Part shown: positions 10,785 through 22,228 of the stretch, piece by piece
How the letters are laid out: each line of letters starts with the position of its first letter
Numbering within the stretch: the first letter of the stretch is position 1
Assembly (NCBI GenBank): GCA_036873135.1
Contig: JAPTYO010000002.1
Location: 36,633,452 to 36,697,451, forward strand
DNA from: Clarkia xantiana subsp. parviflora
Taxonomy: Eukaryota > Streptophyta > Magnoliopsida > Myrtales > Onagraceae
Direction: 5' to 3'
Length of the DNA stretch: 64,000 nt
Notes under the pieces: generated by a model
What the model was told of the DNA's origin: nothing
What the model saw: the letters and a program-made list of their open reading frames with translations, nothing else
Databases searched by the model: none
Program-made: the position numbers and the translations under genes

Positions 10785-13465
10785 TTATCGGGTGATCGAC
10801 CAATTGCCCCAACATGCTAGGTGGAAGACCTGGTATTTTTTGTCGCCAGAAGAAGCAAAGAGCTGTCGGAAAAATATTGATAGCTCACACCCAATTTGTT
10901 GTTCATCACCAATTCGAGTCCCATCACTTGCCTCGATGTGAAGTATCTTGTTACGTCTTCGGCGATCAATGGTTATTATGTGCAAGAACTTAGAATTTCG
11001 ATCTCCATAGTTTAGCCATTTAACTCGTGAACGTTGCTTCCAATACATTTCTTCCCGCTTACATAAACCACCGAGTGTCTCTACTAGGTCTTTTTCCTCC
11101 AGACAGTTTTCTTCACTTTGTGTTTGGCTCTTGAGGACCCTAAGTCTTGCATAGACCTCCTTAATTTGCTCCATGGAATAAGCTTTTCACGACACTTTCC
11201 CAACTTATTAGCAACAACACCTCCATGCCCGGCACATTGCAGCTCAGTATCACTCCATACCGACTGAATTAGTGGCTCACATTCATCGTGTCCGGTCCAC
11301 ATTTCCTCAAAACGAAACAATCTCGGCCCATGCAAATCATCAAACTTCTTGACAAGGACTATAGGACTATGATCCGATCCTATTGCTGGTTCGTGAAATA
11401 ACTGTGCCTTTGGGAACCTCGTCATCCACTCCGCACTCACCAAACCCCTGTCAAGTCGCTCCTTAACAAGGACTCCATTCCTCCGATTGTTCGATTAAGT
11501 GAAAACAGGTCCATGATAATGCATATCCAACAAACCTGCTTCGCCGATCATCCCATTAAAAGCATCCATTTTGTTTTGATTCTTTCTTCTTCCACCTAGC
11601 TTCTCATGGTGAAAACGGATATCATTAAAGTCACCAATACAAAGCCATAAACCTTGTCTTTGGCGCGATATACCTTTAATCGTCTCCCATGTTTCGAGTC
11701 TTTCGTCCCAATGCTCAGGGTCACCATAAATGCATGTTAAGTGCCAAACCACATCGTTCACCCCATCCCGGATCGTGCAATCTAACACACTCTTTGACTT
11801 GTAATGAAACGTTACATCAATTTGATATGTCCACCAGAGGGCTAAACCACCAGACCGCCCAATAGGTTCCACATACTCATATCCATGCATACCTAACTTT
11901 CTTCGAACTTGGTCACACACCGCCGACTTATTCTTAGTTTCCATGAGGAAGATAATATTCGGCTTATACCTTCCATGGAGGTCACTTCCTTTAGGTCTGC
12001 CTCGACCTCTTCCCCTCAGCTTTGGAGTTCTTAGCGTTGACCCTCCTTCTGCCACAGTATATTTTGGTCTTTTGGCAATCTCCTCTTCGTTGTTCTCTTC
12101 TAGGTAGGCCTTCCTCTTTATGGATAGACGATTGATAATGGGGCTTAGCCCCGTAGGGCCCTCATGAATTATACCTTCATGAATGGGGATAGGCACTCCT
12201 CTTCAATTTCCACGATCATAGGACCACGGGGAATATCTATATCATAAGAGCAAATCTGAGGTAACCGGCGACAAGCCAAGGAGTGTAGGTCAGTTTGGAT
12301 TATGTTCTGCAAAGGAGATTGTTGGGGAAGACTCTCCTCGGTGGGTATGACTATAACTTGGCCTTGTATTTGGGAGGGAGGCATCAGTGATGGATTAGTT
12401 TGTGGCTGTGGGGCGTGAGGTATTTGGATTATTATAGGGAAGTTTAGTTGGGGGCTTGTATATGTAGGGTTTTGCATGGGCATGGGAGTTGTTTTTTTAG
12501 CTTTGGCTATAGACCTAACCTCCACCCTCTCTTGTGCCACCGGAATTTGCTGACCGTTATCTCGTGCATTCACCAAGTTAGCATCCCCTTCATTTGCTTT
12601 CTCCATCGTACTTTTCCATTTTGCCATTCTTCCCCAACCGCTCTCGTGAGCTTCCTTCGTACCCACAGTTGTAACACGTCGGGTTAGACTCTTTGGTCGT
12701 GTTCCGGTTATCCACGGCCCGTACATAGGGGTTCCCGGTTTAGCTTTCGACTGTACAATTTCCTCCTTACACACCGCAACAGTATAGCCAAGTCGACCAC
12801 AACTGTAACATATATCAGGGAGCCACTCATACTTCATATCTGCCCACTTATCCTCCCCAGCCTTATTTATTTGTCCACCAAAACCCCAGAAATAACGGCT
12901 TCATTGCATCAATGGTCACCTTAATTCGTAGGTAATCACGTACATGTCCCTCATCACCCCTTATTGGCTCCACATCAATCAGTTTCCCAATTCTGGATCC
13001 AATTAGCTTAGCGTTTGCTTCGTTCAAACGTCCCTGTGCAAGTCCATGCACCTGTACCCAGAACTGAATATGGTGAAATTCAACACTCTCTAGGTTTTGT
13101 TCATCATCCCACGTTTTAAGGCTAAGGCAATGCCCTTGAATTGCCCATGGCCCTTGGTTGAGAATAACATCTCCATCTTCCAATGAAGTGAATCGAAAAA
13201 CCATAACCTGATCGTTAACTTCTTCCATTGCTATCCCATGGATCTTGGACCACGCCAGCTGTAATACTTTCCTAATTGCCAGGTTTTTCACCGGTTTATC
13301 TGCAATAACCTTCCCGACACAGTTTGATTGTCGCTGCTCAGGCTCATCGGAAACCAAACCAAGACGAGCTTCACCCAGATAATCGTTGTCAACAGTATTG
13401 GAACGTGAGCCTTGGGCGGCTGTAGGCACCGACATCATCCCCAGAGACGGAACAAACCTGCACAC
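10785..13465 (-). pseudogene. L1-type LINE, ORF1 and endonuclease part of ORF2, broken and lacking reverse transcriptase
   Basis: ORF1 starts near 13465 and contains a DUF4283 domain (VMVFRFTSLEDGD, ILNQGPWAIQGH, FWVQVHGL). It is followed by a zinc knuckle (CYSCGRLGYTVAVC) in which the usual His is Tyr. A four-base AATA duplication near 12865 puts these two parts in different frames. ORF2 begins around 12196 with an endonuclease/exonuclease/phosphatase fold (IIFLMETKNK, GRSGGLALWW, IGDFNDIR). A TAA at 11497-11495 replaces a codon between VFT and SNNRRNGVL. A further frameshift lies near 11170, before the segment EMYWKQRSRVKWLNYGDRNS that normally precedes the reverse transcriptase. The coding stops at 10785, so no polymerase remains. 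Loss of the 3' end is unusual, since LINEs are normally truncated at the 5' end. Confidence 0.85.
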
Positions 13466-13673
13466 AAGTTTTATTAGGGTTAGGGTAATCTATGGCAAAT
13501 ATCGGAAGATGATCTCTAATTCAGATTGGATGCGCCGGAAAAATTAGTGAGACCAGCCTCAGCCGGCAGCCTCGAGAAATCTCCCACAAATCGGCGGAAG
13601 TCGTCACTAGGAGAGAAAAGGGTGTAGTTTATTCTAAATCCCTACCTAAAACTAAATTAACTAATTAACTTGC

Positions 13674-13675
<2 letters not shown>

Positions 13676-13707
<32 letters not shown>
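13676..13707. repeat. (TAA)n microsatellite
   Basis: About ten TAA units, followed by an A-rich run with further scattered ATA repeats to 13755. It lies upstream of LINE ORF1 within the 13466-13861 interval, which otherwise holds GC-rich, non-coding sequence that probably belongs to the inverted LTR relic continued at 17051. Confidence 0.9.
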
Positions 13708-13713
<6 letters not shown>

Positions 13714-14392
13714 GTAATAATACAAAAAAATAAAAGAATAATAATATTAATAAAAAAAACGGCAATACCTGCTACCAGAGGAGGACGACGATTGCAGCCC
13801 AGGGCAGCGGACGGCGATAGCCACTCCAGTCAGCGACGACGGCGTCTCGGCGGGGCACGGCTGTTAACACCTAATTTTGGTCCGCGCATAGCACGTTCAA
13901 AATGTCATATGTGACGCGTCAAAAAAAGGAAGTATTTAAATATGGAAGGTCGCGAAGTTTCTAAAGATAGGACTGACTTAAAATATGATAGTGTATATGC
14001 ATTATTTATTGTAAAATATTTGGAAAATATATTATGTGTATTTATGGTGAAAAACATAAATATATATGTATATTTTCGGAATATTAAATGCATATATTTT
14101 TCAGATTTTGTTTTCCTAATTTTAGGGCCTAGTTTAGCTATAAATAGGGTCATTTGTTACACAGAAAATTAAAACCATCAATAATAATACACCAGTTTTT
14201 GGAAATCTTGCATTTTTCGTCTTCAAGTGAATTTGTTTTTTTTTTTTTTTTTTTTCTTTCTTCTCTGCAGCCTTCGGCCACCAGGCCTCCAACCGCCGGC
14301 GACCGGCGCCGCCCTCGCGCCTAGCTCCGCCACACCTTCGCCTGACCACCCTTCCCCGGCTACAAAGCCGGTGGCCCCTCTGGTGACCCCTG

Positions 14393-14423
<31 letters not shown>

Positions 14424-15298
14424 AGCCAACCCAGTAGCCGCGCCTCCCTTGCTCCGGAGTAGCCAGCCAGCACCGCGCCTTCGACCCAGCTCCACTCCTC
14501 CGTTCGCCGCTGCCACACCGAGCTCGAGCTCGTCGCCTTCATCGTCAAGCTGTCCCGATTCGCCGAGATCAACCCGACAGTCCACTCGTCCTGTCCCACC
14601 TGGTGCTCCGTCGTGCGCTCGTCTGGTCACCTCAACCCTCCAGTCGCTGCTGTAGCAAGTTCATCCGCTGGTGTTGTCGCTGGTCACGAGATCCTAAGAA
14701 AGCTATCCTCGCTGAGATCGCTCGCTTGTCCTTGGTGTCCCATGCTGTCGCCCAATTTCCCGCTACCCGGTCAAGCTTGACCTAGATGCTGAGCCCACAT
14801 AAGTTTCCCGCTCACCGTACGTCTTGACCGATGTCCGTCAGCCACGTCCAGCCCCGAGAACTCGTTCCACAAGCCCAGTTGCTCAGACGTCCTCAGCGAC
14901 ACCCAATCGATTCTGACCGGAGACCTAACATCTGCCCCTGATGCCGGCTCGCAACTAGACGCTCTATCAGTCCCTAGGTTCGACCATCGAAGCTTTGACC
15001 ACATTGATTAATTGTTCTCTCCCTCGTTATTTAGTCGTCCACCGATTTGATCGCCGACAACAAAGCTCCATTGTCCCCTACGTTCGTCGAGTTAATCATT
15101 CATCACCGTACTGCAACACTATATGTTTGATTATATCATCCTTACGTGATGTTTGTAATTGTCTTCATCTTTGTCCGTTCCGATCTGTTTCACTCTGCTC
15201 AATTCCAAGTGTTTGAATATTAGCTGGTTTCATTAAAATCAAGATAAACAGCTAGCAAATACGAAACCCACAGAGAAGGTACACTTTGTCCTTATATG

Positions 15299-15766
15299 TA
15301 GGGCTGGCGATGATGAGGCTATGGTGCGAATAGCACTAATACCATAACCATACCATATTTCTTTCGCTCATACCATAACCATAACTACTGCGGTTATAAT
15401 TCTTCATACCATAACCATAATCATGGTTTTTAACCACGATTAAACATTTAACCACAATCATTCAAACTAATACAACATCATTGTTTCATACAAGAAAAGT
15501 AAATACGCATTCATTGTTTCATACACGAAATCCAAATTAAACATAACTTCATTGTTTTACTCAATTAAAAAAACACATCTTCAATTGGCTATCACTTGCG
15601 ATCATCGATCCTCATTCGCCATCACTTACAATCGTGGTTACCTAATAATAAGAAACATTGACAAAAAAATGGCGGGTGGGAAAAGGAACGGAATAAGAAT
15701 TATAATATTTGAATAATAATTAAAGTATAATAATAATGTATATATATAACAATATAGGTATTAGTA

Positions 15767-15797
<31 letters not shown>

Positions 15798-16527
15798 TTA
15801 GGGTTAATAACTAAAAAACTGTCCAAAGTTTACCCTATGTTAAAATTAGGTGTCTGAAGTTTGAAATGTTAAAATGGACTGTCCCAAGTTTCATTTTTGT
15901 TGAAATTTGGTGTCTCTGTGCGTCTTTTCATCTCCATTCAATCATTTTCATCAACCCACCCACCCACTCATAATCCATCACTCTTTACTTTTCACAAAAT
16001 CGTCAAATTTCATCTAAAAATTGAACATTAAAAAAAAAGTTTCTAGAAGAGTGGTGTTGAGCCATTTTCCAAGGACAATAGAACGAGATTTACTTGCCCG
16101 GATGTGACCAACTTTTTAGGTTACGGTCCCGACAAGATTACGAGAAGGGAGTGTGTATGAGAGCTCGAATTTGATAGACGGTTTCGTCGGAATTGACTTC
16201 TCTAAAGTAGTCACACCAAGACACCAAATTTCAACAAAAGTGAAACTTGAGACAGTCCATTTTAACATTTCAATCTTCAGACACCTAATTTTAACATAGG
16301 GTAAACCTTGGACAGTTTTTTAGTTATTAACCCTTAATATTATATATATAGAAGTGATGGTTATAACCGCGGTTATAGACTGAATACCATAACCACAACC
16401 ATAACCATTGCGGTTACAAGATTCATAACCATAACCGCTCCTCACCATAATGGTGCGGTTAACCATTGCGGTAAATAGTGCAAATAACCATAGTTATTTG
16501 ATTTTCACCGCACCATTTCCGGCCCTA
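15299..16527. mobile_element. hAT-type MITE with 8-bp target duplication, containing a nested MITE
   Basis: The termini are TAGGGCTGG and CCGGCCCTA, flanked by the perfect 8-bp repeat CTTATATG (15291-15298 and 16528-16535). Subterminal sequence is rich in CATAACCATAACC-type repeats on both arms, in inverted orientation. TAGGG termini and 8-bp duplications are the hAT signature. A Mutator-type MITE has inserted inside. No transposase is encoded. Confidence 0.9.
15801..16333. mobile_element. Mutator-type MITE, family A, copy 1
   Basis: The 533 bp element has about 110 bp terminal inverted repeats (GGGTTAATAACTAAAAAACT...) and a perfect 9-bp target duplication TTAATATTA (15792-15800 and 16334-16342). 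Nine-bp duplications with long inverted ends indicate mobilisation by a MULE. It is a near copy of 32965-33490. Confidence 0.92.
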
Positions 16528-17055
16528 CTTATATGGCACAACTTTATTATATGGTATATATATATATATATATATATTCACTATGACAGAGATGTTGTTT
16601 GGGCACTAGCTAGGTTGAGACATATGTTTTTTTTAGCATTTGGAAAACCATAATATTCGCGGTCCGGTCTGGCAGTCCATGTTTAATTATCTAGACTTCG
16701 TAAAGTAATTTTTGTCTCTTTAAACTGATTCGTTTTGTTATTAGTTTGTTGTCGATTCGTAAAGCAAACTCTATTAGATCAGTTAATCGTAATTGTTATA
16801 TAATAAAGATAGCAAATAAGTGAATTGAGTATCGAAAGGGCGTCATTAAAAATTATATTTTTAATTCGTAATAGAACCCCCGAACTCGAATTTCTGATCG
16901 TGTACCGATTTTATACCTAGGTGTTTAATTCGTTATTCGTCTAGGTAATTTAGGATTCTAGTTAGCCTAATAATTATCTAGTGGCGACTCTATTCAAAAT
17001 TGCACGTTTTCAAAACGTAAATCGCCTTAGGTCGGAATTTAGGTCCGACAACGGC

Positions 17056-18322
17056 AGTCCGGCGAGGCAAATTCCTTCACGGCGGGAGTAGAGGCAGGCT
17101 GAGCAAGGGCCTGGTCACGGCATCACTAGGGCAGAGGACGACGGATCTCGTCACAGCAGCAGGAGCAGCAGAAAGCTCCGGCGATGGGTGGCGGGACGGA
17201 TTCCGGCGACGGGTGGCGAGACCTGCCAGATACGGTGCAACGCCGGCGACGTCGGGGCTAAACTCCGGTGATGATGGCAATGCAGGAGGCGGGGAGGGCG
17301 CTGGGAAAAAGGTGGGTCAGACTCCGGCATCAGCTTCGGTTGGCGAGGAGCTCGGGCGTCGCAGTGTGATCAGGGCTGGCAACGGCGGCGGTGGGTCCTC
17401 CGGTCTCCGGCGAGGCAAGGTCACCGCGGCAGCTACAAATTGTAGCAGGAGACAGCAGAAGGAATTTCACGTTTCAAAAAAAAAACTAATATTTTATTAT
17501 GGTTTAATTGCTGTGTGTTTTTTAACATAGACTAGAGACCATTTTATAGCTAGATTAACTAGGGGTGGCAACGGGTCACGGGTAATCCGTGACCCGTGGG
17601 GCCCCGCCCCGATTTTGACCCGTTGACCCGCGATCCGTGACCCGTGGGGCGGGTACGGTTTTGGGGTCGCCCCGCCCCGTTGACCCGCCCCGCCCCGTAT
17701 GTGGATAATTTATATATATATTACACGTATTTATATAAAACTATATAGGTAATATAATACATAGTTAAAATAATTAGAATTTGTGACTTGTATTTGGATT
17801 TGAAGTTAAATTTTTTATTTGTGATTTAAATTTTAAATTGAATTTGTATATGGTAAATATAGAATTTAGGGTTTAAATTGCTAATAATATATTATGTACA
17901 ACTAATAGGTGACCCGCGGGTCGACCCGCCCCGCCCCGCGAACTGTGTGGGGTGGGTACGGATCGACCATCTCGACCCGCGGGGCGGGTACGGGGCAAGC
18001 GATACCCGCCCCGACCCGCCCCGTTGACAACCCTAAGATTAACACCTAAAATTAGGAAAACAATATTTTCCCTAATATACACTAATTAATTCCGAAAAAT
18101 TATGAATATATATTTATTGCATATTGCCATAAATATATATCATATATTTTCTGAATATTACACAATATTAAATGCATCTATACTATCATAATTTAAACTA
18201 AGCCTATTTTTAGCAACCCCGTGACCTTTCATATTTAGATATTTCCTTTTTTAAACGCGTTACACATAACATTTTTTAACGTGTTACATATGTGTTGCAC
18301 GTACTAAAATTAGGTGTTTACA
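17056..18322 (-). repeat. Inverted, truncated LTR relic related to the solo LTR
   Basis: Read on the minus strand from 18322 it begins TGTAAACACCTAATTTTAG and follows the first 300 bp of the solo LTR at 13862 with many substitutions. It continues, after the hAT MITE at 17560-18035, into GC-rich sequence like that near 14270. The solo LTR appears to have inserted into this older copy, because ACGGC and GC-rich flanks are continuous across the two sides (13856 and 17056). Confidence 0.6.
17560..18035. mobile_element. hAT-type MITE with 8-bp target duplication
   Basis: The termini are TAGGGGTGGCAACGGG and CCCCGTTGACAACCCTA, flanked by the perfect 8-bp repeat AGATTAAC (17552-17559 and 18036-18043). 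GC-rich subterminal repeats of GACCCGC/GCGGGTC occur at both ends around an AT-rich core. It is related in design to the element at 48304-48922. Confidence 0.92.
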
Positions 18323-19141
18323 CACTTCACAATAACGGTAACTATTATAATATAGATTTTTATTTAAGTAAAATTTTTAAAACAAATTTTCTCACAACAA
18401 TAGTAAATATTATAATATAGAATTTTATTTAAATAAAATCTGCAGAACACAGATTTTTGTTGTGTATTTACAAAAAAAACTTATAGTTAAATAGCAACAC
18501 AAAAAAATGGGTTTGATATATTTTCTGATTTAGTAGCTACTATTTTATGCAACAAGTTTGAAAATTTTGTCTTTATAGTCACTTCCCAGCTCATTGTGTT
18601 GATGGACAAAAACATCACATTTAATGAAAGCAACAAACCCATCATCCATCCTCTCTGGAAAAGAAGAGTTGCTGTTGCTGTAGTGTTCCTCTCTTTAATT
18701 AATCCAATAAAACAAATACCCAGTTGCTAATTTGCTGGGATTATAATAATTAAAGAAACATTATTCATGCATTCCATTGTAGGTATGTTTTCATCTTTAG
18801 CCCATAGAAATTGAAAGCAGCTTTCTTCACTGAACTTCCAAACATTACCTGCAAGGGGAAGAAAACAGACATACAGCTATTATTGTCTGTCTTGCTTATT
18901 TAATATCGAAATTTAGGATATATTCATTGTTTCCCAATTAGCAAAAACACAAATTTAATTCGTCTCCTCCCTTGCTTATAATTTTGTCGTAAATACTAGT
19001 GTTTCCTTTTTTGAATTTTCAAATGGGGTTGGTTTTTGTTTGGCTGGGTTGTTGATTGATTGCTATAAATAATAAATAATAAATAAATGGGAGGGAGGGA
19101 GGGAGGGAGTGAAAGAAGGAAGAGAGGAAGGGTGGTGTTAA
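18323..19141. promoter_or_regulatory. Upstream region of EB1C
   Basis: AT-rich with no coding signal. The last 60 bp before the start codon contain a (GGGA)n run (19089-19115), likely transcribed leader. No unambiguous TATA box was identified. Confidence 0.4.
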
Positions 19142-20947
19142 ATGGCGGCAAAAATTGGTATGATGGACGGCGCTTACTTCGTGGGAAGAAGTGAAATCTT
19201 GAGTTGGATCAACCATACACTTCACCTCAATCTTTCTCGTATTCAAGAGGTAAACATTTGATTTGAGTACTAGTGATTATTAGTTCAAGTGTATGAAAGA
19301 AAGTTGAAACATTTTGTAGCGGGGGACTCTGATTGCTTAAATTTGAACCTCAATTTAGAGTTGCCATGAGCATGAATTAAATTGCTGATGAATTATTTCA
19401 CTTTGTATTATGGCATCAGGCTGCATCTGGTGCTGTTCACTGTCAAATGATGGACATGGCACATTCCGGAATTGTTCCAATGCACAAGGTCAAAATCTGT
19501 TACCACCCACTTGATGATTATATTTTCAAGGCTATAAATAAATACATGAAGAACAAAGTTGGATGGTGTAGGTGAAGTTTGATGCCAAGGCAGAATACGA
19601 TATGATCCAGAACTACAAAGTTCTACAAGATGTCTTTAACAAGTTGAGAATAGATAAGGTACGTAACCTAACTCCTTCATTACTAACCCTAGTCCCTATC
19701 TATAATTAATTCTTCTTCTTCTTCATACCCTTTTAAGTACAAGCTGTATGTCCTAATTAAATGGGGTCCAACTCACTAGCTAGCTTGTGTATGGATTCAA
19801 GCAAATAGTTAGTACAATTAAATAAATATAGTCTTGAATTTGATAGTAGTGGTCCTGCCTGCAAGGTGTAGACAAGCAAGTCCCAGACCAGAATAGATGG
19901 TGTTCTCTCACACTCTATTGCTTGCATTGCATTGCATTACTCCAAGAAAATAACAAAACAAACCCCTTCTTATGTCACTCAAATTGTTTTGACTCTTTAA
20001 TTAATTTCTTCATTAAGTGTTGTTTCTGTGGTACGCAGCATATTGAAGTTACTAGGCTGATAAAAGGGCGGCCACTTGACAATTTAGAGTTCCTACAATG
20101 GTTGAAGCGCTATTGTGATTCTATAAACGGTGGCATATTGAGCGAGTAAAACATCCTTTAGTGGACTTTGGTTTCTTTCATTCAGTATGCTTTGTTTCAT
20201 TTCATCTACCATTTGAAATGATTTTTACTTTTATGTATGTATGTATATGAAGAAATTATAATCCAGTGGAAAGGAGAAGTAAAGGTGGTAAAGAAACAAC
20301 TTCCAAGGCCTCTCAGAAGACCACTAAATCACTTAAACCAAACACCAAGCATAATGTTGCATCATATTCACCTGGTTAGCTTTCAATTAAGACCACCCAT
20401 TTTTTAGAATCTTTTTTTTTTTTAAATATCTCTTTTTATTTTGGACATTTTGTTGTTGATAGGGACTAAGGAAAGAAAGCTTGGTGGAAAAGCCAAGTCT
20501 TGTATAGAAATTCAGTCTCTTACAAAAGAGGTAATAGATTTTCAGTTATGCTTGTGTTTTGGATTGTTAGATTTTGGATTATGTATCCCTAATATTTTAA
20601 TAGGTTGGTGATCTCAAGCTCTGTCTGGATAATCTCGAAAAGGAACGGAATTTCTACTTTGCGAAACTGAGGGACATAGAGATTCTTTGTCAAACTCCTC
20701 AACTTGAACAACTCCCTGTAAGAAACACATTCTGAAACCACCTTAAAAACATGTTCCTATATGTTGAAGCAAGGAAGGAACATCATTATGATTTTGATTT
20801 TGATTTTTTTTTGATTTGCAGATGTCGATTGCGGTGAAGAAGATTCTATATGCGGAGGAGTCGGCTCTAGATGAAGCCACGGAATATATAGAGCAAGCCA
20901 TGAACCTGGGACAGGACGAAGAGGAAGAAACAATGGGTGGAAGGTGA
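19142..20947 (+). CDS. EB1C: Microtubule plus-end binding protein EB1C-like
   Basis: Eight exons join in phase: 19142-19249, 19420-19488, 19572-19658, 20039-20145, 20253-20374, 20463-20530, 20604-20717 and 20822-20947, giving 266 residues. The N-terminal calponin-homology domain (residues 1 to about 120) starts [20 protein letters not shown] and includes [19 protein letters not shown] and [20 protein letters not shown] basic Lys/Ser linker follows ([14 protein letters not shown]). The EB1 dimerisation coiled coil with [14 protein letters not shown] follows at about 190-225, then an acidic tail (QDEEEETM). MMD, FVGR and NPVERR point to the EB1C class rather than EB1A/B. The family binds growing microtubule ends; Arabidopsis EB1C acts in the nucleus/spindle. 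It converges on the bHLH gene downstream, with polyA-like AATAAAAG near 21056. The start is the only ATG giving the conserved N terminus. Confidence 0.93.
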
Positions 20948-21045
20948 TTTTTGTGGTCCTTTTTTGCCAGGATTGAAAATAATTATTGACAATGACATTT
21001 ATTTTTTTGGAAGATTAATGACTTGATGATGAAATCTTTCGATTC

Positions 21046-22228
21046 AGACTTCAGCTAATAAAAGATAATAATTTATTTGTGGGTTAAGAACACAATAGTA
21101 GCCTGAATGTTTGCCCATGTTGCCAAAAGGGGTCTGAATTGAAAAAACGTATTATTAAGGATCTGAATTTTGAGTTTTGTTGATAATCGAGTTTCCGTCC
21201 AAATTTGCTGTTAAATGTAACGAAATACGTGAAATGACAGAATTACCTTTTGCAATTATTATACAATTTATCAGTTTAATAAATGAAATGTGAAATGTCT
21301 AAAATACCCCTGCACACTAATTATGCCCTAAGGCCACCACGGCCACGGCCACCGACCACCACCCAGCTCCGGCGACCACCACTCCAGTTCCGGCGACCAC
21401 CACCCAGCTCCGGCGACCCAAAAAAGCTCCGATCGGAGTTTTTTGGGTCGCCGGAGGGGGTGGTGGTCGTCGAGCCGGGGTGGTGGTCGCCGGAGATGGG
21501 TGGTGGTCGCCGGAGCCGATTGGTGGCGGTCGCCGGAGCCGAGTGGTGGCGGTCGCCGGAGCTGTGGTGGCTTAAATGGTATTTTGGTCTCTTTAGGTAA
21601 AACAGGTGAGGGACACACTCTGATCAAAGGGCATTTTCGAGTTTTCAAATTATTTTCGGTCACATGCTTGGCATGTGACCACTTTCCGTCACTTTTAACA
21701 GAAAAAATAGACGGAGACCTCACTTATACACAAAACTCAAAATTCAGACTCTTAATAATACATTTTTTCAATTCAGACCCCTTTTGGCAATATGGGCAAA
21801 CATTCAGGCCTCTATTGTGTTCTTAACCCTTTATTTGTTAGGAAATTTAACACACTCCAACCAATCAATCCTCTGTCCTACATCATTTATTTACCTAATC
21901 TTCATATCAACAAAGATTACAAAAACAAGGACTCATCATCATCCAACACCTTCTCCAAACTCCTAGCTCTATTTGCTGCAACTATGATCTGCCACCACTA
22001 AGTTGAGCCTCTTTTCGCCTCATCAGACTTCACATAATAAAAGATAATTTATTTGTTAGGAAATTTAACACACTCCAATCAATCCTCTGTCCTACATCAT
22101 TTATTTACTTAATCTTCATATCAACAAAGATTACAAAAACCATCCAACACCTTCTCCAAACTCCTAGCTCTATTTGCTGCAACTATGATCTGCCACCACC
22201 ACTAAGTTGAGCCTCTTTTCGCCTCATC
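21046..22228. repeat. About 200-bp tandem duplication at the convergent 3' ends of EB1C and PYE
   Basis: Unit 1 is 21046-21080 plus 21839-22024, split by the MITE; unit 2 is 22025-22228. Both start AGACTTCA and end TTTTCGCCTCATC. Unit 2 carries the last codons and stop of PYE (22183 onward), and unit 1 carries an extra copy of that stretch. Unit 2 has a deletion of about 14 bp near 22140 and a 3-bp ACC expansion relative to unit 1. Confidence 0.85.
21081..21829. mobile_element. Mutator-type MITE, family with GGGTTAAGAAC ends
   Basis: The 749 bp element has inverted ends of about 120 bp (GGGTTAAGAACACAATAG...) and a perfect 9-bp target duplication TTTATTTGT (21072-21080 and 21830-21838). The centre is GC-rich and itself palindromic around GCTCCGATCGGAGC. 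It lies about 130 bp past the EB1C stop codon. A duplicate of the surrounding DNA at 22025-22228 lacks the insert and preserves one copy of TTTATTTGT. Confidence 0.93.

Larger units (their letters stand above)
13862..17050 (+). mobile_element. Solo LTR of a large LTR retrotransposon, with 5-bp target duplication
   Basis: It begins TGTTAACACC and ends GGTCCGACA. It is flanked by a perfect 5-bp direct repeat ACGGC (13857-13861 and 17051-17055). A TATA-like CTATAAATAG sits near 14139-14150. A long T run and a GC-rich, CT-repeat-containing stretch follow (about 14230-14700). No gag or pol is present. Without the nested hAT MITE (15299-16527) it would be about 1.96 kb, a plausible long LTR. The serine/proline-rich ORFs across 14227-14655 are low complexity and probably not coding. 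Confidence 0.75.

Noticed and set aside
14227..14655. Ser/Pro-rich ORF of 142 codons on the + strand
   Set aside because: It is translation of a T run, a CT microsatellite and GC-rich LTR sequence, with no splice or domain evidence, inside a solo LTR.
21283..21723. Overlapping Arg/Pro/Gly-rich ORFs on both strands
   Set aside because: They translate the GC-rich palindromic centre of a Mutator MITE (CCGGCGACC repeats); mirror ORFs on both strands confirm low complexity.
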